Below, piece by piece: positions 1 to 10,761 of a DNA stretch of 64,000 nucleotides; within the stretch, counting starts at the first letter, position 1; every line of letters starts with the position of its first letter. The position numbers and the translations under genes were made by a program. The DNA comes from Yponomeuta sedellus (lineage: Eukaryota > Arthropoda > Insecta > Lepidoptera > Yponomeutidae), in the NCBI GenBank assembly GCA_934045075.1, contig OW203732.1, positions 22,153,706 to 22,217,705 on the forward strand, in the 5' to 3' direction. The notes beneath the pieces are model-generated. The model was not told where the DNA came from. It saw only the letters and a list, made by a program, of their open reading frames with translations, and ran no database searches.

Positions 1-322
1 TTTTATAACTACATCCGTGATACGATTGCCATGAAGATTTCTGTACAATTTCGAAAACAGAAAGTGTTAGTAATGTCAATGTTGTAAGCCACTAAAAGAA
101 ATCGATGTATTTTTGCTACTTACCATAATTACCCGACTGCGCCAGAAGGAGGGTTATGTTTTGTTACGTTATAAACCATGTTTGTTTGTATAAGGTCGCG
201 GAGTTTTGAAGCTCTTTTAATCTTGTAACGTGATTTACGCAGAAAAATCCTAATCCATGATATAGCAGACTTGAAGAAAACTTTTACAAATTATGACATA
301 AAAGTACCTACTAATTAAAAAA

Positions 323-836
323 CCGGCCAAGTGCGAGTCAGACTCGCGCACCGAGGGTTCCGTACAAACCTGTATTATAGACCTGAGTATTTGGTATGAA
401 TTTCAATTTAATACCTCTACGCGTTTATGAGGAAATGGGTAGTAAGTTTAAAATTATTAAAAAAATATATATTATGTGATGTAACTAAAAATTTATGGTT
501 TTCGTAATTTTTCCTTTATCTATGCTATAAGACGTTGCTTCGTACCAAATTTCAAGATTCTTAGTTCACGGGAAGCACCCTGTAGGTTTTGATTCCCTTG
601 CAAGTGTCGAAAATTTGCGGCATAAACGGCTGTATCTTTTGATTGCGTTGGCTTAGAAGTTTGATTTTTTCACAGCTTCAAGGGACAGTAGACCTGAGTA
701 ATTGATATAAATTTCAGCTTCATACCTCCACGCGTTCCTGAGAAAAAGGGTCTTGACAGACGGACGGACGGACAGACGGACAACAAAGTGATCCTATAAG
801 GGTTCCGTTTTTTCCTTTTGAGGTACGGAACCCTAA
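323..836 (+). repeat. dispersed lepidopteran repeat, copy 1 (GGCCAAGTGCGAGTC type)
   Basis: Begins CCGGCCAAGTGCGAGTCAG and GGGTTCCGTAC and ends in GTACGGAACCCTAAAAA, so the inner ends are inverted copies (GGTTCCGTAC / GTACGGAACC). It contains a (GGAC/AGAC)n segment near 757-783. A second copy starts at 1016. No coding capacity. From memory this type is widespread in Lepidoptera; its class is uncertain. Confidence 0.7.
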
Positions 837-1267
837 AAATGGGATTCTAACGACAACAAGCAGGGTGGGTATACTTACTGATTAATTTATTTTACATTTA
901 TAAAAACTGCAGTGCTAAGTAAGATGACATTAGTTTTAAGAAAATTTTGTAATATACTTAATTGAATGGTAATAAATAAATATTCAATAAAATGTGAGTG
1001 GTTTCATGTTTAAAACGGCCAAGTGCGAGTCACTCTCGCGCACCGAAGGTTCCGTACAAATTTGGAATTTACATATTGTGAAGGTACGTACTTAGGTACA
1101 GGATAGTGGACGTATGCAATACCATAATATCAAATAATCAGCAAACGTAGGTATATATTTTATCTTTGACGTAGAAAAAGTAAGTAAGTGACTCATCCAT
1201 AGACACATATTATAAAATAGTTTAGGAATCGAGTCTCGAAGTTTTTTCCGAACTACTTTTCTTAAGT

Positions 1268-1541
1268 AAGTAAGTTAGTTAGTTAGTTAGTTAGACCTGA
1301 TATTTCCGCACTTAGCCTCATAGTTGGGCTATTGTACGTAGCAAGCGCTGAGGTACGTTAACACCTCGGACACTAGGGTTTCCTTACGATGTTTTCCTTC
1401 ACCGTCAGCGAGTAGTATTGCTACTGTAATTTCACAAATGTACATAACTTAGAAAACAAAGTCATTGGTACATGCCGGGGTTCGAACCCACGACCTCCCG
1501 ATTGAGAAGCCGGCGTTCTACACCGCTCCGCTACCACCGCT
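1268..1541 (-). mobile_element. tRNA-like SINE (family U), full length with 15-bp target duplication
   Basis: Read on the minus strand it starts AGCGGTGGTAGCGGAGCGG, has a pol III box-B-like GGTTCGAACCCCGG, and ends in (CTAA)n/(CTTA)n. It is flanked by an exact duplication, CTACTTTTCTTAAGT, at 1253-1267 and 1542-1556, which shows retroposition into the older repeat. Related copies lie at 16188 and in fragments at 17641 and 49150. Confidence 0.85.
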
Positions 1542-1868
1542 CTACTTTTCTTAAGTTCGATTTATTACAAATTTATAGATTTCAGATTTTTTCCTGTATT
1601 TGTAGTAGGTATTAGACAACACTACTCGTCAAATTTCATAGTTATAGGTCAACGGAAAGTACCCTACGAATTTTGATTCCTTTGAGTGTCGTAATATAGG
1701 TAGGTACGTTTTTGCGGCATAAACAGACGAACCTTATTTGTGTTAACTAAGATAAGATAATGTACCTATTGACCAAATAACTTCAAGATATTATTTAGCT
1801 ACACAGCACTAATACAAGTTAATATCACAAAATCATAAAATATCACAAAACTTTAGCAATTTACAACA

Positions 1869-2071
1869 CGATTAAAATCAGTTAACGATTCGGTTGTGTT
1901 AGTTTTGGGCTACAAAGGAGTTTTTGTTGTTCATATCGCTCTTGTATTGTATTCAATAAGACAACGAGTAATATGATTAAAGGTCATATCTGCAAATTGA
2001 TGACTATGTGAGAGATGTCCTCATTTACTACAATTACCGAGGTTGGCCGAATCGTTAACTGATTTTAATCG
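1869..2071. mobile_element. foldback MITE with 25-bp perfect inverted ends
   Basis: The arms at 1869-1893 (CGATTAAAATCAGTTAACGA...) and 2047-2071 are exact reverse complements, 25 bp each, around 153 bp of AT-rich spacer. No coding sequence. It interrupts copy 2 of the GGCCAAGTGCG repeat. Target duplication not resolved. Confidence 0.65.
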
Positions 2072-2232
2072 TACTGTATTTAAGTTGGATGTTTTTTACA
2101 ACTTCAAGGGACTCTACACGGTTTTTTTCACCTCGATACCTCCACGCGAGTCCAAGATAAAAGGTCAGAGACAGAGACAAAAAGTGATCCCTATAAGGGT
2201 TCCGTTTTCGCGTTTGAGGAACGGACCCCTAA

Positions 2233-4586
2233 AAAAACAATTTTTTTTCGGCCAAAATATTTTTATTGTGTAAGCGTATTTTATAATATTCATATTATCA
2301 AATATCAATGTTGATATATTAATTAATCCTTTAAACACTAACATTGTATGGCCTTCCCTTAAGAAAACACTAGTAAATTTAAGGGGGAGTAATCCACAAC
2401 TTACGAAACAGTCTTAGAACAAAACTATTGAAAGAAAATATCGTTTTGAAAAGGCTGTTCATTGTTGTTATTTATGAATTACAAATTGTAGTAATTTTTC
2501 TATTAGTAAGTATACAACATTGGGTCTATCCAAGTACTAGTACTTTGAAGATTATTTGTACTTAATGATAATAGATTTGCTTCAGTATCTAGTATTTTGT
2601 AGTTTTTTTTAACGAGACAGACTTAATACAAAAATACTCTTTAATATTTCAAATATTGTTTCCGAATTCGGTCTTTAGATTTTTCTTTTGACAAGATTTC
2701 TTGAGTTGACAACTATACGTACATATTTTTTTATAAATTAGACAATTACTAAACTTAGTGTACTTAAAACTAATAATAATATTCTTTACTCTAAACGAAT
2801 GTTTGTTGCAATATATTTTTGCAAAATCAAATGAAAACTGAAGAGCGTTTATGAGTAAGTAACTAAACAACCATTAACAATATAAAAGGGACGCTTTCTA
2901 AATAGCTACACGTTAGATATTTTCATACAAAAATTTGGCCATTCCATGTTTGGTACAAACCCACATACATACCAAACCTTCAACTTTCCTCCATAACCTA
3001 TGCTTATCCCTGTCTTTTCAGTCACTTTATTCAGAACTTTTCGATACGATTAGCAAAACAAATAAAAGGGGCTCAAATGCCCTGTGACAGGTAAGAGTTA
3101 AAATTAACGTATTGATCTACGATACGAGCGCTTGGATCATGTACCTTTTTATCTAAACATCTGTGTGCGAGGAATGTTGACATAGCTATGCCGTATGTGT
3201 CGTAATATTTATCACACATAGTGGATAATGGATTTCAGTGTATATCTGATATGAGCCACATAATTGTATGACAAAATCCAGTAGATATTTTTGCACACAG
3301 ATGTATACGTGAAAGTTACATAATCAAAGGGCAGTTCCACCTCGAAAAGGAATATAGCCGAATTGGTTGACAACCTCCGATAAGAGAAGGTGCATAAAAA
3401 TGAAGAAGTACTGATAAAACACTTTGTAGACAGACAGAATTAACTGTCTTGCGAGCTTTTAATATTTCTAACATAAAAGGCATTTCATTCAACATCAATA
3501 TGACAAAGTTTCCAAGTATACAAGACACATACAGTGAATACTTATAGGATGGCAACAATTAAATAAATTCATGAGAAAAAAGATTAAGGTTATCCAAATC
3601 AATAACTCCTACTTCGAGCAAGCTTAAAACTATAATGTTCAAAAACTTACGCAATAGGTTATGTACAAAATCTTAACGATTACAGCAAAAAATAAACGAG
3701 TAGCAGTAAGCTTCTAGCACCATTCGATAAAGGGTATACAAAGTGGATCAAACATAAAATTATCAACCAAAAATAAAAAGAAAAACTAAAAAGAAATAAA
3801 CAATTATAATAACTAACAGTTCCAACTCTGATAGAAGAAAATTATATATGTTTGTATATATATTGACTGTAAGGGGTACTTCAACAAAACTTTTTTCCAA
3901 ACTTTTAGAACAAATTCAGTTCTTTGACTATGGAGAAATCACTGATAAATTTTGAATAAAACTCATATGAACAACGGACTAGGTGAAATAATATTGCATA
4001 TACAATAGAGAATTTGTTTATAAAATATAAATCACTAGGATTACATAAAGATCTTAAAACAATAATAATAAAAGTCCTATATCTACAACTTAGCTCAACT
4101 ATGTAGATGAAAAATCCGCACGAATCGACAGTAGGCACTGCCCATTGCTACTTGAGATTATAATACGCGTCATAAGTAAAAAAATAAATCACATATCATC
4201 ACCGGATCGGCTACACGATATCCCGCCTTATTTCCTAGCAGCAAAGGTCCATATTGTCGTCACCATCACTCCCAACTCGCGGCCGTGTGAAAGTCCCAGT
4301 TTTAGCCCAAATTTTCTTATTCATTACAACGTTAACAAAAGGTAACTTTGACAGTCATACATCGATACAGGAAATGAGACAGAACAGTCATTCTTGCACC
4401 TTTACTTAGCAAAATTCATATTCAACATTTTTAATAACGTGTAATTGGGCTACATTCTCTAAAATTGTGTCTTTCCGATAATTAACGCTGAAAATATCTG
4501 ACTAAGACATTGTACTTCGAAAACCTGTATAGTAACGTGATCACTACAAAATGACGTAACTAGTTTTTTTTTAAGACTCGCTCATA
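2233..4586. other. AT-rich stretch without recognised genes
   Basis: Open frames here are short and AT-biased and look random. The only notable item is a segment at 3287-3327 resembling the satellite monomer at 18-19.6 kb. It may be partly 3' flank or untranslated sequence of wge, but nothing shows that. Confidence 0.5.
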
Positions 4587-4689
4587 CATAGTTATACGTT
4601 AAACGGCTCTAATCGCGATGATTTATCAGGTAAATAATCGCGATTATTTATCTGATGAATAATCGCGATTAGACTAATGTATAACTATG
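4587..4689. repeat. palindromic foldback element with ATCGCGATTA core
   Basis: CATAGTTATAC at the left is inverted as GTATAACTATG at the right. Inside are repeated TAATCGCGATTA and (G)ATAAAT segments in both orientations, so almost the whole 103 bp can fold back. Single arms of the same family occur near 26445-26495 and 48212-48252. Confidence 0.65.
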
Positions 4690-4970
4690 ACATAATATGT
4701 CATATTATGTAGTCGCAAGTTGGAAGAGAAATATTTTATTTTAACAGCGATAGGTATTTACAATAATACTTCATCGAACAAAACGATAAAAATTCTTCAA
4801 TGAAACAACATCTATTATGAACTTGAATCCGTAATCAATTACTTTCTTACTTGAATTCAGCTCTTCGATTAAGAGCGAAAGCTGGTCGGACTCTTACGAT
4901 AAATTTTGAGTAAGCGATTCCGGAAACAAGTTAATAGTGTAGTGTTCACCAAAGTTTTAGTTAAAAACAA

Positions 4971-4976
4971 TTTATT
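4971..4976 (-). other. candidate wge polyadenylation signal
   Basis: The first AATAAA on the minus strand that I found below the stop codon, about 405 bp downstream. A retroposon fragment (5090-5280) lies between, so the 3' untranslated region could be longer or shorter. Position is the only support. Confidence 0.25.
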
Positions 4977-5089
4977 ATTGAAAGTTACAGTCTGGTTACA
5001 CTGATCATCAGCTGTCAGTTTTTTGTGCATTTTGGCTAAAAGACAGCTGTACTGTATTTTGAGAGTCTTTTTATGTCGCCTATTTGCGT

Positions 5090-5280
5090 CGCACTGCAAG
5101 GCAAAGGCCTTCCCTCCGAAAGAGAGAGAGTATGAATTTAATTACCACGCCTACCCACCGCGAATTGACAATTCCAAGCTCTAAGGTATGTGAACTCCCC
5201 AGTCACTTAGGTTTCCTCACAATCTTTTCCTTCCCCATCAAGTATTGTTATTGTGATAATGCTATTATAACATAGAGATT
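5090..5280 (-). repeat. retroposon fragment (family V)
   Basis: Contains GGTTTCCTCACAATCTTTTC, a version of the TTTCCTCACGATGTTTTCCTTCAC block found in several SINEs of this window (20410, 41610, 50830, 53930). It lies within 300 bp downstream of the wge stop. Confidence 0.5.
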
Positions 5281-5381
5281 AGAAAATAATAAATATTCTT
5301 TCCAACATCCAGTCAAGTATGACTAAAACATTTATAGAAGACCAAGGTGAAGTGGTTAAACCAACATTCTTGGTGGAGCTC

Positions 5382-5609
5382 CTAAGAGCTAGTTTTGAAC
5401 GGAATATCCGGTTCCATTCTCAGCGTCTGCGGTGTCGGATCGTAGTGTCCTGCCAAGTAATAAACGTCGTTGTTGTCGTAAACATTGTTGTATTTGACGG
5501 GGTCGTCTCCCATGCGCTCCTTGTACTGCGCCAGTGGGAGTACTTCGCATTTGTGCGAAATCGTTTGGACGTCGTTTTCGTCCGTGTGGGGGGATTCGAA
5601 GAGGCCACC
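5382..5609 (-). CDS. wge: wge exon 10: C-terminal half of BAH domain and stop
   Basis: This is the terminal coding exon, 75 residues plus TAG. The acceptor is a pyrimidine-rich tract ending in CAG just above 5609, and the exon opens in phase 0 with [15 protein letters not shown]. The [12 protein letters not shown] block and the [10 protein letters not shown] block near the end are signature segments of the BAH domain in TNRC18/BAHCC1/winged eye proteins. The protein stops soon after YYLAG, as it does in vertebrate relatives, so the C-terminus looks complete. Joined to exon 9 the reading is LNYP-GGLFES. Codons are richer in G+C than the flanking intron. Open sequence on the plus strand across the same bases is a shadow of this exon. 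Confidence 0.92.
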   Translation of the reverse strand, partial: GGLFESPHTDENDVQTISHKCEVLPLAQYKERMGDDPVKYNNVYDNNDVYYLAGHYDPTPQTLRMEPDIPFKTSS

Positions 5610-5703
5610 CTGGAAAAGCAAATAGGCGTATGAGTCGGACATAAAGGTAGTATAATATGCGTCGCTAGATAACACCGTCCTGGCTATGTTCGCTGTCAAG
5701 TTA

Positions 5704-5875
5704 GCTTCTTCTTCTTCAGGCTATATTATGCAGTCCACTGCTGGACATAGCCCTCCACTAATGAGCGCCATAGAGCCCTGTCTTCAGCTTGTCGCTTCCA
5801 GCATCTGCTGGCAGTTTTTCGCAGATCGTCATCCCACCTGGTCGGAGGGCGTCCTACACAAGTTAGATTGCGCCT
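5704..5875 (-). repeat. retroposon tail fragment (GGCTATATTA / CACTGCTGGACATAG type)
   Basis: (TTC)n followed by AGGCTATATTATGCAGTCCA and CTGCTGGACATAGCCCTCC, then a conserved 100-bp segment that is repeated at 63195-63315. It is the reverse complement of the 3' end of the family-W element at 48248. It sits in the wge intron between exons 9 and 10. Confidence 0.6.
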
Positions 5876-5984
5876 GCATCAACCAGTGTTGCCATCTTCA
5901 AGGGGTAAGGAGTGACCTCGGTAAATACTAGAATAAGAGTACTAACAACTTTATACGATTTTTTATATCTACATTTTCTATAAT

Positions 5985-6165
5985 ATGAAAATGAATCGCT
6001 GAATGTGCTGGTAAGCGCAAATCTCGAGAGCAGCTGAACCGATTTCGCTAATTCTTTTTTTAGAATATTCCTTGAAGTACGAGCATGGTTCTTACGAGAA
6101 ACTTAAAAAAAATTAAAGAATCGACTGCTAGGCGGTATGAAGTTCGCTGGGTCAGCTAGTTTCAA
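5985..6165 (+). repeat. dispersed repeat, inverted copy at 45555-45732
   Basis: TCGCTGAATGT, GAGAGCAGCTGAACCGATTT, TTCCTTGAAGTAC and GGGTCAGCTAGT are matched in reverse orientation at 45.6 kb. The CAGCTAGT end and motif style recall a common lepidopteran non-coding repeat; class unknown. Confidence 0.55.
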
Positions 6166-6831
6166 ATGAATGAATTACATGACATAATTACTTCTTGCTG
6201 TTTATGGCTTACGTAAAGCTTTTTTCTAAGACACTTTTCCACTTGTTATGTAAGTCTTTGCGCTGATTATATAAGCATTTACCGTATATAAAATACGTAT
6301 CAACGCTTCTACCACTTTGAGGTTGACGATAAATATTAATAACATTGTAATTATCAGCAATATTTTTTAAGTAAAAAAAACTACCTCTTTTTTTATTTGA
6401 CCGAAACCAAGTCGAAGTCATCCAGAAGATGTATAATACTTCACTAACAAAATAGGCATGATTTTTAAATCCTCTTTCAGAATGTAATAATAACTTCTGT
6501 AATAAACTAAAGTTTAACGAAGGTCAAAGCAATTTTTCTACAATTATTCTGTGGGAAAACAGCTCGCAAAGTCATGGCGTCGAATTTGACGTCACGCCCA
6601 GGTAAAAAACTTCGTAATCACTAGAGGTCACAACAAAGCACGGGTGAAGTTTACTAAGCGTGACGTCACGCGGTGTGATGGGTGTTTCATTCAAAATGGC
6701 TGAAAGCAGTATTATAATATTTTATATTATTGAAAATATTGTTCATCTCATGTTTTTTTTATAAAACTAAATCAATGATTTAAATCCGCTTAATAATGTA
6801 CTTTCCCCTAATATCATTGAATCTTTGATTA

Positions 6832-7077
<246 letters not shown>

Positions 7078-7320
7078 TTATGGGCGCCTGGTACTTCGTC
7101 TCTTTAACTCAATGTGGTTCAAGGCTCGCTGCGGTTGGTAGGTATATACGGTTATTTTTTTTTTTAACTTGCTTTAGATGTTGAGGTCCTTTTATACCAT
7201 ATAATAAAAAAAATCTCGAGTTTTTTCTGTCTTCTAACTACTAATGTACCTATTTATCAAAATCCAAATACCTTACAATAAAAAAGTAAAGTCGTTTTTT
7301 CATTGAAATGTAAAAGTTTT

Positions 7321-7462
7321 AAAAAACCTATTTAGAGGCTAAAAATTCCACCCATGCCGGGACTCGAACCCCCGACCTCTGGCTAACCATACCAGCGCTC
7401 TCCCAACTGAGCCCATTGGCTCACCGCATCAGTGAAATTTCGAACCTCTTTACAAAACTCTC
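7321..7462 (-). mobile_element. tRNA-like SINE (family R), partial copy
   Basis: Plus strand starts AAAAAACCTATTTAGAGGCT, then CCACCCATGCCGGGACTCGA. On the minus strand this gives GGTTCGA-type box B and a GAGCGCTGG/TGAG box-A-like region. It lies in the intron between exons 8 and 9. Other family copies are at 10615, 26950, 37180, 43393, 49375, 60690 and 62020. Confidence 0.7.
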
Positions 7463-7486
7463 TTAGCGCCGCCCGCCGTAGTGGCG

Positions 7487-7592
7487 CCATAAGACCGCCA
7501 ATTGTATACGGCAATACTTAGATATGCAAGCCTTTTTATGTATTTTGTTTTCTGGTGTGTACAATAAAGAGTTCTAGTCTAATCTAATCTAC
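7487..7592 (+). repeat. retroposon 3' end with AATAAAG and (CTAAT)n tail
   Basis: ATAAGACCGCCAATTGTA leads to TTTCTGGTGTGTACAATAAAG and TCTAGTCTAATCTAATCT. Related ends occur at 23889, 43922, 47868 and, inverted, 44324. The polyadenylation-like motif plus a simple repeat tail is typical of LINE/SINE 3' ends. Confidence 0.6.
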
Positions 7593-7704
7593 TCTCTGTA
7601 TTACGAACACGTAAATTTATCTAAAAAAAGGTAGACGCATTCTTTCAAGCGACATCCCGAACATTAAATAATAAACGCTTCATACAATATAAGGCAGCTT
7701 ACAG

Positions 7705-7816
7705 TAAGGGTTAGTTTCTGAATTGAGAATTTTAACTTCGAATTTCTCAGCAAACAGCATGACAGAACGTTACTTAAGCATTTATTTAGTGACATTCTCA
7801 ATTCAGAGACCGGCCC
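7705..7816. mobile_element. short MITE, TTTCTGAATTGAGAATT family
   Basis: The left end AGGGTTAGTTTCTGAATTGA is mirrored at the right as TCAATTCAGAGACCGGCCCT. A better preserved relative is at 15305-15443. It ends about 33 bp from the donor of wge exon 8. Confidence 0.65.
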
Positions 7817-7818
7817 TA

Positions 7819-8061
<243 letters not shown>

Positions 8062-8152
8062 TTACACCTAAAAAGACGCGTACATTTACTTAAACCTTTG
8101 TACATTTCTTCTTCTTCTTTTTCAGGCTATATGCCGAAGAAGCTGACTGAAG

Positions 8153-8192
8153 CTGTGTCCAGCAGTGGACTACATACCACTGCTGGACACAG
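8153..8192. repeat. perfect 16-bp hairpin within a retroposon fragment
   Basis: CTGTGTCCAGCAGTGG and CCACTGCTGGACACAG flank an 8-base loop. Both arms are versions of the CCACTGCTGGACA block shared by several retroposon ends here, so this looks like two head-to-head fragments in the intron between exons 7 and 8. Confidence 0.7.
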
Positions 8193-8464
8193 CCCTCCCC
8201 TTGAACGCCATAGCGCGTCTGTCTTCCTTGTCACCTGTACATTTACTTAAACCTTGATAATTTATATCTGTTTGCTAAATGTCATGTCTTTGCTAACTTG
8301 GGGCTGAGATGTAGTGAAGAAAAAGGCAACGAATAAAAACTCCTCTCTGGCCATTTTTTCTCAAATCATATCTATCAAGATGTCATGAGTGTAATCAACC
8401 ACTTGCAATGCTAAAACATTAGTTACTATTCTTAAAAAAGTTAAGATAAACGTCATTGGCTCAC

Positions 8465-9126
8465 CTTTTTAACGCCCTCACTGGTCGACGGGCTGTCTTC
8501 ATCCAAGCCGATGCCACTGTCCTTCAAATTATCTTTGCCCTCCGTATCCTTCTTCGGAACACCCAAATTGCTGAAGTCCAGCACCGCAGTTTTCACCAAA
8601 CTCTTCGTGAGCATTGTTTTCTTGATGACTGTCTTCATTTTCTCTTCGGGCGATTTTTCCATCGCCACTAAAGTGGACAATCTATCGTTGGAGTCAACGG
8701 AGTCTTCCTTATTTGAGTCTACGTAGTCGGAAGACGATTTCTTCTGGTGGTCGTCTCCGGAAGAGCTGGACGGCTCTTTGCTGCCAGAATGGTGTCGTTT
8801 TCTGTGCTTCCTGTGCTTTTTGTGATGCTTTCTATGTTTGCAGTAGTCTTCGCTACATTTGTGCTTCTTCTTTTTCTTTTTTACGTAATCAATCGAACTG
8901 GGATCATCTTCGCTCGAATGGAGTCTCTTCAACTTTTCCTTGCGAAGCTTTTTCAACTTCCTTTTGTCTCTATGGCGGTCTTCCGAGTCGGATTTGGCTT
9001 GACTCTCCGTTATTGTACTGGGGCCAGCTTTACCGACTTCTGTGGCCTGCAATTTTTTGTCCTCTGTGCTGTTGACGCTGGTATTCCGTCTTCGCTTGCC
9101 CAGAGTGAATAGCGGATTTTGGTATT
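8465..9126 (-). CDS. wge: wge exon 7: Lys/His-rich linker
   Basis: A 662-bp exon. It begins with two bases that complete a Glu codon started in exon 6, giving EYQNPLFTLGKRRR, a motif that follows the Tudor-like module in this family. The middle is extremely basic, with runs of Lys and of HKK/HRK repeats (about 8810-8990), then Ser-rich acidic sequence, a short VLDFSNLGVPKK block and DSGIGLDEDSPS before the donor. It is low-complexity, probably disordered, and could serve in nuclear localisation or nucleic-acid contact; that role is inferred. The acceptor is TTTCCAG above 9126 and the donor is AAG|GTGAGC. Open reading frames on the plus strand in the same bases are mirror images of this biased sequence. 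Confidence 0.9.
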
Positions 9127-9621
9127 CTGGAAATTTAAAACAATAAAAAATAGTTTCCTTTGTAAAGTCTATACCACAGTTTGGCGGCGTTGGTGGACTG
9201 TTTTTGAGGGGGTGGTTTTTTCACGAATGACTCCGCTAACCGTTGTTTCAGTTATTTAGATGAAGACAATTACATGAATACATCTAGTACTATTACTATC
9301 TAGTATTAAGCTCGCCTTTGTACAAATTATGTTTATAGTGCAATAAAGAATTTTCATTAATTTTCATTCAATATATAGGTATGTCAAAATAACGTAATAT
9401 TAATGCAAAATTTTTAATTCTGATACTAATGAAGTAATATTTTAATAATAATTATCATGCTTTTGGGTTGCAGGCTAGTTCAAGACCGTTATGATTAAGT
9501 TTTTTGTATACCTATGTGGTTATTACCTGTAAGTTTACCTTTTAAAATAAAATACAAACAAAAATTATTTAGACAACGATATCGACGTGATGATGAAAGA
9601 AGATACCAAGTTTAAACTCAC
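9127..9621 (-). other. wge intron between exons 7 and 6
   Basis: 495 bp of AT-rich intron with no recognisable repeat; the splice sites at its edges are given with the exons. Confidence 0.6.
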
Positions 9622-9847
9622 CAACGACAGGATAATTCGGTTCCAAGAATCGGATGTCCTCAATGGCTATCCTCCCTGAGTCCCCATCATCAAACTCTAC
9701 AGCCACAAACTTCTCATCGTAGGGATCGGAAGATGACGCCTCAGCTACGGTACCAGGGTATAAGCAACGGTACTGTTGCGACCAATAGGCGCAGACTCTA
9801 GTTCCGGACGGAAGTTCTGCTACTGACGACGGGCTCACTTCGAGGAT
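9622..9847 (-). CDS. wge: wge exon 6: Tudor-like module
   Basis: A 226-bp exon, phase 0 in and phase 1 out. It reads [20 protein letters not shown], then [28 protein letters not shown] and [11 protein letters not shown]. This is the Tudor-like fold found upstream of the BAH domain in TNRC18/BAHCC1 relatives. W, Y, F and the EFDDGDSG turn are the recognisable landmarks. In-frame translation runs through the donor into intron, so the exon must end at GTTG|GTGAGT. The first Met-like position inside it is not a start, because the acceptor (TCTCTTACAG) and phase match exon 5. Confidence 0.92.
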
Positions 9848-9932
9848 CTGTAAGAGAAATGTTACTGAGGATCGCGTTATTGGTTATATTATAATCTAGA
9901 AACCTAGATGGTATAATGGCCAGACTGATAAA

Positions 9933-10543
9933 AGGTCTTCGCACATTATAACAACTCCACGCCAACGCGGCAGCAACTCTACTCACACTCTCGATGAGTA
10001 GTCAACTAGTTGATCCACCCCATGGTCACTAGTGGGCAATGCGTTGTCAACGAGTGGACAACGCGGTGTCAACGAGTGGGTAATGCGTATTGAATTTTGT
10101 CCAAAGAAGTCGTGTTGCTTATGAAATGTCGAACTTTACATTCAGTGAACTGGCGATTATAGCTATTATACTCGATAATGAAAATGAACGAAACAGCAGG
10201 AAAAAAAGATATTGGGTACATGATATGTTGCGACAAAGGAAATCAGAAGGTGAATATTGTAATGGCGGACGGGGGGGCTGGCAAATGGTTACCCGTCACG
10301 CGTCAGTCGCAAACGCATAGTCGTTGCGTGGACAACGTGTGGTCGTTGCGTGGACAACGTGTGGTCATTGCGTGACAAACGTGTCGGGGTTGACCTTTAG
10401 TGTACGATGCGTAGGCCACTCGTCGTACACTACTTTAATATCATTTTTTAAAATTAAACCTTGAACATATGACACAGGGCTTAAATTTCAATATTTGGCA
10501 TAGAGTCGAGTCGCCGTTGAGTTGTTTTAATGTGCGAAGACCT
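9933..10543. mobile_element. 611-bp MITE with AGGTCTTCGCACATTA ends and internal GTGGACAACG repeats
   Basis: The terminal AGGTCTTCGCACATTATAAC is inverted at the right as GTTTTAATGTGCGAAGACCT. The interior has iterated CAACGAGTGGACAACGCG on the left and TCGTTGCGTGGACAACGTGT units on the right. No coding. It lies in the intron between exons 5 and 6. Target duplication unclear (TAAA-like on both sides). Confidence 0.7.
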
Positions 10544-10614
10544 AAAGGCAGTTCAATGACGTCACCAGGTAGTGACAGTACGATTGCGTACCCTAAAATA
10601 CACAAAACTTTGTT

Positions 10615-10761
10615 ATATTCTTTTTAATGCACTAACCCGTGCTAAGGACAATTATTAAAAACGTATTTAGAGGCTAAAAAATCCACCCATGCCGGGACTC
10701 GAACCCGCGACATCTGGCTAACCGTGCCAGCACGGTTCTCTCTAAATAGGTTTTTAAAAGG
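10615..10761 (-). mobile_element. tRNA-like SINE (family R), internally deleted
   Basis: Starts TTTTTAATGCACTAACCCGT and TTTAGAGGCTAAAAA, has CCGGGACTCGAACCCGC, and ends CTCTAAATAGGTTTTTAAAA. The end sequence therefore appears at both sides in opposite orientation. Confidence 0.65.

Larger units (their letters stand above)
1016..2232 (+). repeat. dispersed lepidopteran repeat, copy 2, split by a SINE and a MITE
   Basis: The same element as at 323, recognisable in three pieces: 1016-1267 (GGCCAAGTGCGAGTCAC, GGTTCCGTAC), 1557-1740 (matching the 500-640 part, down to TTTGCGGCATAAAC) and 2080-2232 (GTGATCCCTATAAGGGTTCC to CCCCTAAAA). The gaps are filled by the SINE at 1268-1541 and the inverted-repeat element at 1869-2071. 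Confidence 0.65.

Noticed and set aside
3316..4345. Several 60-80 codon frames
   Set aside because: AT-rich chance frames on both strands without motif, splice or codon support.
5319..5633. Plus-strand 104-codon frame
   Set aside because: Antisense of the BAH-domain terminal exon.
8456..9112. Three overlapping plus-strand frames rich in Phe, Leu and Val
   Set aside because: Antisense shadow of the Lys/His-rich exon 7; Lys codons read as Phe/Leu in reverse.
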